39,724 nt of DNA. It comes from Schlegelella_A sp038241255 (GTDB lineage: Bacteria; Pseudomonadota; Gammaproteobacteria; Burkholderiales; Burkholderiaceae_C). The position numbers were made by a program, and so were the translations under genes. The notes below the pieces were generated by a model. That model had not been told where the DNA came from, ran no database searches, and worked only from the letters and a program-made list of their open reading frames with translations. Shown one piece after another: positions 32,293 to 39,724 of the stretch. How positions within the stretch are numbered: the first letter of the stretch is position 1; every line of letters begins with the position of its first letter. Location: contig JBBRFW010000025.1 in the NCBI GenBank assembly GCA_038241255.1, positions 1 to 39,724 on the forward strand, given 5' to 3'.

Positions 32293-32941
32293 TCCGGCCG
32301 CGAGCGGCGAGCAGGCTTTCGGGTCCGCGCTGGCGCAGCTGCCGCTGGTCGCGATCCTGCGCGGGTTGAGCCTGGCCGAGTCGATCGACGTCGGCGCCGC
32401 CCTCGTCGACGCCGGCTGGCGATTGATCGAGGTGCCACTCAATTCGCCACAGCCGCTCGACAGCATCGCCCGCATGGCGGCCGAGCTGCCCACCGCCTTC
32501 GTCGGCGCCGGCACGGTCATGACGGCGGCGGCGGTTCGCTCGGTGCGCGATGCCGGCGGGCGCTTCGTCGTCGCACCGAACTTCGATCCGGCCGTCGTCC
32601 GCGCCGCCCGCGATCTCGGCCTGCTCGCCCTGCCCGGCGTACTGAGCGCGAGCGAGGCCTTCACAGCGCTTCAGGCCGGGGCCACGGCGATCAAGCTGTT
32701 CCCGGCCGAGATGATCCCGCCGGAGGCGGTCAAGGCGCTGCGCGCGGTGCTCGATCCGGCGGCGATCGTGCTACCGGTGGGTGGCATTACAACCACGCGG
32801 ATGGTGCCCTACCTCGCCGCTGGCGCCAATGGCTTCGGCATCGGCTCGGCGCTCTACCGCCCCGGCATGAGCACGGACGAAGTGCGCCGCAACGCACTCG
32901 AGTGGACCGCGGCGTACCGCCGCTGTAGCCCGGCGCGCTGA
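32276..32941 (+). CDS. dgoA: 2-dehydro-3-deoxy-6-phosphogalactonate aldolase
   Basis: 221 residues, a TIM-barrel class I aldolase of the KDPG/KDPGal family. The start LPLVAILRGLSLAESIDVG holds the active-site Arg, VPLNSP is the phosphate-side loop, GAGTVMT and VVAPNFD follow, and the Schiff-base lysine is K140 in AIKLFPAE. It splits KDPGal into pyruvate and glyceraldehyde-3-phosphate. The VPLNSP loop and coupling to dgoK favour DgoA over the glucose-type Eda. Convergent with the FMN reductase gene, 10 nt apart. Confidence 0.93.
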   Translation: MAQHIDPAASGEQAFGSALAQLPLVAILRGLSLAESIDVGAALVDAGWRLIEVPLNSPQPLDSIARMAAELPTAFVGAGTVMTAAAVRSVRDAGGRFVVAPNFDPAVVRAARDLGLLALPGVLSASEAFTALQAGATAIKLFPAEMIPPEAVKALRAVLDPAAIVLPVGGITTTRMVPYLAAGANGFGIGSALYRPGMSTDEVRRNALEWTAAYRRCSPAR

Positions 32942-32951
32942 TCGCTCGCGC

Positions 32952-33518
32952 TCAGGCCGGCGCCTTCGCGGTCTTCTCGATCCAGGCGGCGAACGTGGCC
33001 AGGAATTTGTCGAGGAACTGCCGCGTCTCCGGCTTCTTGATCGCGCCGGCGTCGTCGAATAGGTCGCTGGCACCGCCGACGTAGGCCTCGGGCTGCTGCA
33101 GCACCGGCATGTCGAGGAAGACCAGCGACTGGCGCAGGTGATGGTTCGCGCCGAAGCCGCCGATGGCGCTCGGCGACAGCGAGATCACCGCCGCCGGCTT
33201 GCCGCTCCATGCGCTCTTGCCGTACGGGCGCGAGGCGACGTCTATCGCGTTCTTCAGCACGCCCAGAACCGAGCGGTTGTACTCGGGCGTGACGAAGAGG
33301 ACCGCTTCGGCGGCGGCGATCTGCTGCTTGAACGCGACCGACGCAGCAGGCGGCGCGGCGTCGTCGTCCTGGTTGTAGAGCGGCAGCTGGCCGATCTCTA
33401 CGATCTCGAGCGACAGCGGCGCCGGGGCGGTGGCGGCGAGCGCCTTGGCGAGCTTGCGGTTGAACGAATCCTTGCGCAGGCTGCCGACGACGACAGCGAC
33501 ACGACGGGGAGTGGCCAT
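32952..33518 (-). CDS. NAD(P)H-dependent FMN reductase (ChrR/YieF-like flavodoxin fold)
   Basis: 188 residues from ATG at 33518, which follows an AAGGA ribosome site; a longer frame to 33611 is unlikely. The fold is flavodoxin-like: VVVGSLRKDSFNRKLAKAL at the N-terminus binds FMN phosphate, and TPEYNRSVLGVLKNAIDVAS near 80-100 is the family signature. It reduces quinones, chromate or other acceptors with NAD(P)H. Soluble, probably dimeric or tetrameric. Starts divergent from greB with 76 nt between. Confidence 0.92.
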   Translation of the reverse strand: MATPRRVAVVVGSLRKDSFNRKLAKALAATAPAPLSLEIVEIGQLPLYNQDDDAAPPAASVAFKQQIAAAEAVLFVTPEYNRSVLGVLKNAIDVASRPYGKSAWSGKPAAVISLSPSAIGGFGANHHLRQSLVFLDMPVLQQPEAYVGGASDLFDDAGAIKKPETRQFLDKFLATFAAWIEKTAKAPA

Positions 33519-33594
33519 GGGGAATCCTTCGAGTGGGGGAATGGGTGGAACGGCAGAATGATCGTCCAGCCCCGGTTTGTCTGCACGCATTGTC

Positions 33595-34194
33595 ATGAAC
33601 AAGGCTTTCACGCGCGAGGTCGACCGCGACGACGAAGACGACGAGGAGGGCGCCGAAGCGCCGGTTCTGCCGCAGGGCGCAAAGAACTACATCACGGTTG
33701 CCGGTTACCGGCGCCTGCGTCAGGAGCTCATGACGCTCCTTGACGACGAGCGGCCCAAGGTGGTCGAGACGGTGTCGTGGGCGGCCAAGAACGGCGACCG
33801 ATCCGAGAATGGAGACTACCTCTACGGCAAGAAGCGGCTGCGTGAGATTGACCGCCGAATCCGCTTCCTGACCCGGCGCCTCGACATCGCAGAAGTCGTC
33901 GACCCGTCGCTGCATCATGGCAACGAGCAGGTGTTCTTCGGCGCGACGGTGCGCTACGTGACCGATCGCGACGAGCAGCGGACGATCCGCATCATGGGCA
34001 TCGACGAGGCCGAGAGCGCGCACGGCGAGGTGAGCTGGATCGCGCCAATCGCGCGCGCCTTGCTGAAAGCGCGCGTCGGCGACGAGCTACGGCTGACGAC
34101 GCCGCGCGGCGTCGAGACGATCGAGGTGCTCGAGGTGCGCTATCCGGCGCCGGCGCCCGGCGCCGCGGACGACGGGCCCCGCCTCAGGGCTTGA
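33595..34194 (+). CDS. greB: Transcript cleavage factor GreB
   Basis: 199 residues from ATG at 33595 (MNKAFTREVD). An acidic patch (DDEDDEEGAEA) follows, then the coiled-coil finger with tip residues NGDRSENGDYLYGKKRLREID (acidic Asp/Glu at the turn) and the C-terminal FKBP-like domain. GreB enters the RNA polymerase channel and stimulates cleavage of backtracked RNA. The longer, more basic coil and the EVSWIAPIARAL/LLKARVGD end favour GreB over GreA. It ends in an 11-nt convergent overlap with spoT. Confidence 0.93.
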   Translation: MNKAFTREVDRDDEDDEEGAEAPVLPQGAKNYITVAGYRRLRQELMTLLDDERPKVVETVSWAAKNGDRSENGDYLYGKKRLREIDRRIRFLTRRLDIAEVVDPSLHHGNEQVFFGATVRYVTDRDEQRTIRIMGIDEAESAHGEVSWIAPIARALLKARVGDELRLTTPRGVETIEVLEVRYPAPAPGAADDGPRLRA

Positions 34195-36466
34195 CGCGCG
34201 CCACGCGTAGCACCGTCGACGAGCGCTTGAGCGTTCGCATCACCTCGGCCAGGTGGAGCCGGTCGCGAACGCTTAGCAGCAGCTTCAGCTCGGTCGTCTC
34301 GCTCGCCGGCTCCTGGCCCATATCGATGTGGGTGATGTCGGCCTCGGCCTGGCTCACCGCCGACGCCACCTGCGCGAGCACGCCCTTGCCGTTCTTGACC
34401 AGCAGCGAGACGGCGGTCTCGAACGATCGCGTCGGCTGCTCGGCCCAGTCGACCTGCATCCAACGCTCGCTGTCGCGCTGGAGCAGGCGCCGGCCGACGC
34501 TGCAGTCGGCGGTGTGCACGGTCAAGCCTTCGCCGCGGCCGAGATTGCCGACGATCGCGTCGCCGGGGATCGGCCGGCAGCATGGCGCGAGCTGCACCGA
34601 GGCGCCTTCGCTGCCATCGATCAGCACCAACCCTTGCGAAGGCGCCGAGTCGTCCACGGCGTAGCGCCCCATCGTCAGCGTGAGCGCGTCGGCGCGCACA
34701 CCGCCTTCGGCGAGCAGGCGCGCCAGGCGCGCGGCGACGATGGTCGCGATCTTGCGGCCGACGCCGATGTCGACGAAGAGGTCCTCGCGGCTCTTGTTGC
34801 CGGTCCAGCGAATCAGCTGCTGCCAGACCGCGGCGCCGGGGCCGTCGTCCGCGGGCAGCGAGAGCCCTTCGCCGCGCAGCGCCTGCGCGAGCATCTTCTC
34901 GCCCAGGCTCTGCGACTCCTCCTGCTCCATGTTCTTCAGGTAGTGCCTGATCTTGGAGCGGGCGCGGCCGGTGCACACGAAGTTGAGCCAGGCCGGGTTC
35001 GGCCGCGCGTTGGGCGCACCGATGACCTCGACAACGTCGCCGCTCTTCAGCTCGGTGCGCAGCGGCACCGGCTCGCCGTTGACGTTGGCGGCGACGCAGT
35101 GGTCGCCGACGTCGGAATGGATCGCGTAGGCGAAGTCGACCGGCGTCGCGCCGCGCGGCAGGGCGAGGATCTTTGACATCGGCGTGAACACGTAGACCGC
35201 GTCGGGGTAGAGATCGATCTTGACGTGCTCAAGGAACTCGCCGGCATCGCGCGTCTCGTCCTGAATGTCGATCAGCGACTGCAGCCAGAGGGCGCCCAGA
35301 CGCTGCGCCTCGGTGCCGTGCACCGGGCCGTCGTCGTGCTCCTTGTAGAGCCAGTGCGCGGCGATTCCCTTTTCGGCGACCGCGTGCATCGGCTCGGTGC
35401 GGATCTGGAACTCGATCGAAGTGCCGAGCGGGCTGACGAGCGTCGTGTGCAGCGACTGGTAGCCGTTAGCCTTCGGGATCGCGATGTAGTCCTTGAAGCG
35501 GCCGGGCACCGGCTTCATGAGCTGGTGCAGGACGCCGAGCGCCATGTAGCACTCGGGCAGGGTGCCGACAACGATGCGGAAGCCGAAGATGTCGTTGACC
35601 TGCGCGAACGACAAGTGCTTCTCGCGCATCTTGGCGTAGATCGAATACAGCGTCTTCTCGCGGCCGAAGATCTGCGCTGGCAGCTTGGCGGCGACGAAAG
35701 CCTTCTCGACGTCCTTGCGGATCCGCTCGACGATGTCGCGCCGGTAGCCGCGCGCCTTCTGCACCGCCTTCGACAGCGCCGCTTCGCGCCACGGCTTCAG
35801 GTGCTTGAATGAGAGCTCCTGCAGTTCGCGGTAGGTCTGGTTCAGGCCGAGCCGGTGCGCGATCGGCGCGTAGATCTCAAGCGTCTCGGCGGCGATGCGG
35901 GTCCGCTTGGCCGCGGCGACGGCGTCCATCGTGCGCATGTTGTGGAGGCGATCGGCGAGCTTGACCAGGATGACACGCACGTCGCGCGTCATCGCCAGAA
36001 GCATCTTCCTGAACGACTCCGCCTGCGACTCCTCGCGCGTCGAGAAGCGCAGCTTGTCGAGCTTGGTGAGGCCGTCAACGAGATCGGCGGTCGGTGCGCC
36101 GAAGCGCTCGATCAGCTCCGCCTTGCTGATGCCGCAATCCTCCATCGCGTCGTGCATCAACGCGGCCATGATCGCCTGCGCGTCGAGCTTCCACTCCGCG
36201 CACAGGAGCGCGACGGCGATCGGGTGGGTGATATAGGGCTCGCCCGAGGCGCGGAACTGGCCGAGGTGGGCCTCGTCGGCGAAGCGATAGGCGTCGCGGA
36301 CGCGCCGGATGTCGGGGGCGTCGAGGTAGTCGAGTTTGACGGTGAGCGCAGCGAACGACGCGGCGGCGGCGTCGCCGGGTGCGAGCGGGTGCGCGGGGGG
36401 CGCAGGCGGCCGCTTCTTGGGCACCGGCTTTTCGCCGGGCACGACGTTCGACGAGCGCGCGACCAT
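34184..36466 (-). CDS. spoT: Bifunctional (p)ppGpp synthetase/hydrolase SpoT
   Basis: 760 residues. HD hydrolase domain with HPIAVAL, MHDAMED and VKLADRLHNMRT intact (about residues 75-190), so it can break down (p)ppGpp. Synthetase domain with FGREKTLYSIYAKM, NDIFGFRIV and the G loop YIAIPKANGYQSLHTTL (about 245-360). A TGS domain (VYVFTPMSKILALPRGATPV) and a C-terminal ACT domain (near 685-760) follow. The intact HD residues mark it as SpoT/Rel rather than RelA. Follows rpoZ on the same strand, the familiar gmk-rpoZ-spoT group. Confidence 0.96.
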   Translation of the reverse strand: MVARSSNVVPGEKPVPKKRPPAPPAHPLAPGDAAAASFAALTVKLDYLDAPDIRRVRDAYRFADEAHLGQFRASGEPYITHPIAVALLCAEWKLDAQAIMAALMHDAMEDCGISKAELIERFGAPTADLVDGLTKLDKLRFSTREESQAESFRKMLLAMTRDVRVILVKLADRLHNMRTMDAVAAAKRTRIAAETLEIYAPIAHRLGLNQTYRELQELSFKHLKPWREAALSKAVQKARGYRRDIVERIRKDVEKAFVAAKLPAQIFGREKTLYSIYAKMREKHLSFAQVNDIFGFRIVVGTLPECYMALGVLHQLMKPVPGRFKDYIAIPKANGYQSLHTTLVSPLGTSIEFQIRTEPMHAVAEKGIAAHWLYKEHDDGPVHGTEAQRLGALWLQSLIDIQDETRDAGEFLEHVKIDLYPDAVYVFTPMSKILALPRGATPVDFAYAIHSDVGDHCVAANVNGEPVPLRTELKSGDVVEVIGAPNARPNPAWLNFVCTGRARSKIRHYLKNMEQEESQSLGEKMLAQALRGEGLSLPADDGPGAAVWQQLIRWTGNKSREDLFVDIGVGRKIATIVAARLARLLAEGGVRADALTLTMGRYAVDDSAPSQGLVLIDGSEGASVQLAPCCRPIPGDAIVGNLGRGEGLTVHTADCSVGRRLLQRDSERWMQVDWAEQPTRSFETAVSLLVKNGKGVLAQVASAVSQAEADITHIDMGQEPASETTELKLLLSVRDRLHLAEVMRTLKRSSTVLRVARVKP

Positions 36467-36517
36467 GCCCGAATTTAGCGCGGAACGGGCGCCGTCATGG
36501 CGCCGGGGCGGGTCTGC

Positions 36518-36721
36518 CTAGACCGGGACCTTCTTCAGCATCTCGATGCCGACTTCGCCGGCAGCGATCTCGCGCAGAGCGGTGACGCCGGGCTTGTTCT
36601 TGGTCTCGACCTTGGGCGCGTGGCCCTGGCTCAGCATGCGCGCGCGGTAGGTCGCGGCGAGGACGAGCTGAAACCGGTTCGGGATCTTGACGAGGCAGTC
36701 TTCGACGGTGATGCGGGCCAT
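36518..36721 (-). CDS. rpoZ: RNA polymerase omega subunit
   Basis: 67 residues, the size expected in Betaproteobacteria. ARITVEDCLVKIPNRFQLVL and AATYRARMLSQG are diagnostic of omega; the MARITVEDC start helps position ppGpp site 1 at the omega/beta' interface. It helps assemble beta'. Located between gmk and spoT on the same strand, with 51 nt before spoT and 46 nt after gmk. Confidence 0.97.
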   Translation of the reverse strand: MARITVEDCLVKIPNRFQLVLAATYRARMLSQGHAPKVETKNKPGVTALREIAAGEVGIEMLKKVPV

Positions 36722-36767
36722 AGGGGTACCGGTGTGCGGAAGTGAACGGGCACGCGCAGGCGTGGAC

Positions 36768-37388
36768 TCAGGGCAGATCCAGCGCGGCGAAGACCTTGGG
36801 ACGGGACCGCCGTAGCGCGGCGTACTTGAGCCGCTGCGAATGGACGATCGCCTTCAAATCGAAAAGCGCCGTCTCGAACAGGGCATTTATTATAACGAAG
36901 TCGAACTGGTCGGCCTTCGAGACCTCGATGCGCGCGTTGGCCATACGCTGCTCGATCGTCTCGGCGTCGTCCTCGCCGCGCCGGTCGAGGCGGAGGCGGA
37001 GCTCATCACAACTCGGCGGCAGGATGAAGAGCAGCACCGCGTTGGGAAAGAGACTCTTGATCTGCAGCGCACCCTGCCAGTCGATCTCGAGGAGCACGTC
37101 GTGGCCGCCGGTGATGCGGTCCTCGATCGCCCCGCGCGACGTGCCGTAGAGGTGGCCGTGCACTTCGGCCCACTCGACGAATTCGCCGCGCTCGATCATG
37201 GCGCGAAACGTGGCCTCGTCGACGAAGTGGTATTCGCGCCCTTGCTGGTCCTGGCCGCGCGGCTTTCGTGTCGTGTGCGAGATCGAGAGCGTCAGATGCG
37301 AGTCGAGCTCGAGCAGCGACTTGACCAGGCTCGACTTGCCGGTCCCGCTGGGCGCGGCGACGGCGTAGAGGTTTCCGGGGTAGTCCAT
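36768..37388 (-). CDS. gmk: Guanylate kinase
   Basis: 206 residues. P-loop APSGTGKSSLVK at about 12-23, GMP-binding SHTTRKPRGQDQQGREYHFV with Arg and Tyr residues (about 56-75), and LLEIDWQGALQIKSLFP with the Asp of strand 4. It converts GMP to GDP with ATP, supplying the substrate for GTP and ppGpp. Sits upstream of rpoZ and spoT. The amidohydrolase gene separates it from yicC, with which it is usually adjacent. Confidence 0.97.
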   Translation of the reverse strand: MDYPGNLYAVAAPSGTGKSSLVKSLLELDSHLTLSISHTTRKPRGQDQQGREYHFVDEATFRAMIERGEFVEWAEVHGHLYGTSRGAIEDRITGGHDVLLEIDWQGALQIKSLFPNAVLLFILPPSCDELRLRLDRRGEDDAETIEQRMANARIEVSKADQFDFVIINALFETALFDLKAIVHSQRLKYAALRRSRPKVFAALDLP

Positions 37389-37412
37389 TCGGCTGCCGAA
37401 GCTGCGCGCAGT

Positions 37413-38249
37413 TTACGGGGCGGCGATCGGCGCAAATCCGTAAAGCTCGGCCGGGTTGTCGACGAGTGCAAGGCGCTGCGCCTTCGCGTCGCCGATGCAG
37501 CCGAGGCCCCAGTCGAGCATCGCCGAGTCGTGCGGTGCGGGCGACTGGTTCGGATGCGGCCAGTTGCTGGCCCACAGGCAACGCGCCGGATGGCGCTTGG
37601 CGACGTCGCGAGCTATCCAGGCGATGTCGTCGTAGCCTGGCGGCCCGCTGCGCGAGCTTTCGTAGGGCGCCGAGATCTTGATCCAGCACTGGCCGGCGTC
37701 GAGAAGCCGGTGCAGCGCGAGGACACCCTCGCTGTCCGGTGCCACCGGGCCCATGAAGCGGCCGACGTGGTCGATCACCAGCCGGCATGGCAGCCGACGC
37801 AGCAGCGCCTCGTGCAGCGCCAGTTCTCGGCCGTCGAGCTGCAGGTCGATGTGCCAGCCTAGGGGCGCGATCGCGGCGGCGGTGCGCTCGAGGCCGGACC
37901 AAGGCAGCACGCCCCCCGGCAGCATCATGTAGCGGACGCCGCGTGCGCCCGCGCCATGAAGCGCGTCGAGCTCGATCCGCGTCACTTCGGGCGGGACGAC
38001 GACCACCGCCCGCGCCTCGCTCCCGAGAGCCGCTGCCGCGGCGAGCGTGCAGCGATTGTCGAAGCCGTAGCCGGTGGGCTGAATCACGACGGTGCGCAGG
38101 AGCCCGAGCTCGCCCTGCACGGCGAGGTAGGCCGCCGCCGGCGAGTGTGGCGGCTTGAAGGTGGCCGTCGGCGCGAGCGGGTAGGAGTCTTCGTAGACAT
38201 GCATGTGGCAGTCGCACGCGCCCGGCCAGGCAGAACGATCGATGCTCAT
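37413..38249 (-). CDS. COG3618-type amidohydrolase (lactonase/PDC-hydrolase-like)
   Basis: 278 residues, TIM-barrel metal hydrolase of the Amidohydro_2 family. The N-terminal metal motif is CDCHMHVYE (residues 12-20). Later blocks are IDHVGRFMGPVAP, CWIKISAPYE and CLWASNWPHPNQ with the catalytic Asp/His region near DSAMLDW. Relatives open cyclic lactones such as 2-pyrone-4,6-dicarboxylate or galactarolactone. The gene lies between gmk and yicC, where most relatives have no gene, and its start is 43 nt from the yicC stop. Sugar-lactone use would fit dgoK-dgoA nearby, but this is inference. Confidence 0.85.
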   Translation of the reverse strand: MSIDRSAWPGACDCHMHVYEDSYPLAPTATFKPPHSPAAAYLAVQGELGLLRTVVIQPTGYGFDNRCTLAAAAALGSEARAVVVVPPEVTRIELDALHGAGARGVRYMMLPGGVLPWSGLERTAAAIAPLGWHIDLQLDGRELALHEALLRRLPCRLVIDHVGRFMGPVAPDSEGVLALHRLLDAGQCWIKISAPYESSRSGPPGYDDIAWIARDVAKRHPARCLWASNWPHPNQSPAPHDSAMLDWGLGCIGDAKAQRLALVDNPAELYGFAPIAAP

Positions 38250-38292
38250 GGGATCCCCCTGCGCCGCAGCGCGCGCGAACGTGCGCGCCTTG

Positions 38293-39228
<936 letters not shown>

Positions 39229-39250
39229 TTGCTCCCGTTTTCATTCGATT

Positions 39251-39724
39251 ATGTCAAAGCCAAAACCCGCGCCGTTGCCATCGGGCACGGTCGTGGGCGG
39301 CTACCAGGTCATCAAGAAACTGGCGGCCGGTGGATTTGGTGTCGTCTATCTCTGCGAAGACGGCGAGAGGAAGCTCGTGGCCCTGAAGGAATACCTTCCT
39401 TCGTCTCTGGCCGAGCGCTCGCCGGGCGAGCTGACGCCCCGTGTCAAGCCCGAAAAGCAGCCCCTCTACCGGCTCGGCCTGAAGAGCTTTTTCGAAGAGG
39501 GCCGATCGCTCGCCCAGATATCGCACACGAGCGTCGTCTCGGTGCTGAATTTCTTCCGCGAAAACGAAACCGTCTACATGGTCATGAATTACCTGCAGGG
39601 CGATACCCTGCAGGATTTCATCGTCACCGCGCGCGACCTCAAACGTGACAAAGTATTTCGGGAATCGACGATTCGTTCGTTGTTCGACGAGATATTGCGC
39701 GGCCTGCGCATCGTCCACCAGCAC
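39251..39724 (+). CDS. Ser/Thr protein kinase, N-terminal part (runs off the window)
   Basis: The first 158 residues of a Hanks-type kinase. The glycine-rich loop is LAAGGFGVVYL (about 24-34), the catalytic Lys is in LVALKEYLP (about K47), the helix C Glu is in FFEEGRSLAQI, and the hinge is in VYMVMNYLQGDTL. The frame ends at RIVHQH, just before the catalytic HxD loop. It has no N-terminal signal. In relatives a kinase and a PP2C-type phosphatase flank yicC; here only this start is seen. It is likely transcribed from within the adjacent yicC end or the 22-nt gap. Confidence 0.9.
   Translation, partial: MSKPKPAPLPSGTVVGGYQVIKKLAAGGFGVVYLCEDGERKLVALKEYLPSSLAERSPGELTPRVKPEKQPLYRLGLKSFFEEGRSLAQISHTSVVSVLNFFRENETVYMVMNYLQGDTLQDFIVTARDLKRDKVFRESTIRSLFDEILRGLRIVHQH

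Overview
The window is a GC-rich (roughly 70 % by eye) chromosomal piece that reads as Betaproteobacteria, most likely order Burkholderiales. The reasons are flhDC as flagellar master regulator, the flhB-flhA-flhF-flhG-fliA run, an algZ/algR-type pair divergent from argH, ppc divergent from hemC-hemD-hemX-hemY, and greB/spoT/rpoZ/gmk/yicC in a row. No species assignment is possible from the sequence alone.

Layout. (1) 1-11099, motility: the end of flhD, flhC, a terminator, a sigma-28-like promoter, motA-motB, a lone cheY-like gene, a reverse-strand fasciclin gene, then a tightly coupled export/number-control/sigma unit (flhB, flhA, flhF, a degenerate flhG, fliA) with a membrane-linked methyltransferase 1 nt behind fliA. 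(2) 11100-24330, core metabolism and regulation: a 46-residue basic protein, a lipoprotein alpha/beta hydrolase and argH on the minus strand; a LytS/AlgZ-type kinase and LytTR regulator joined by a 20-codon ORF; an unrecognised membrane-anchored protein; ppc; hemC-hemD-hemX-hemY; and tRNA-Arg(ACG).

(3) 24328-31350, a decayed accessory region beside the tRNA: a 12-bp-period direct repeat, two pieces of one histidine kinase on opposite strands (an inversion scar), a truncated DUF4331 gene with compensating indels, a small lipoprotein-like gene, a PEP-CTERM protein cut by a stop just before its Arg pair, a cupin, a TetR-regulated alpha/beta hydrolase plus fatty-acid desaturase unit with a clear palindromic operator, and a broken tyrosine integrase at the far end. 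This looks like the remains of an integrated element that used the tRNA-Arg 3' end.

(4) 31363-39724, core again: dgoK-dgoA (KDPGal breakdown), an NAD(P)H:FMN reductase, greB, spoT, rpoZ, gmk, an inserted COG3618 amidohydrolase, yicC, and the start of a Ser/Thr kinase that runs off the window.

How the genes connect: FlhDC would switch on the flagellar export genes, FlhF/FlhG would set where and how many flagella form, and FliA would drive late genes such as motAB through the sigma-28 site. HemC and HemD make uroporphyrinogen III and HemX/HemY are the usual companions. SpoT, omega (RpoZ), GreB and Gmk group transcription and (p)ppGpp/guanine-nucleotide functions. I saw no CRISPR array, no rRNA, no intact transposase and no clear novel defence system. 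The most unusual items are the FlhG with a lost Walker A, the CheY with Ala at the Thr87 position, the inverted kinase fragments and the PEP-CTERM nonsense codon.
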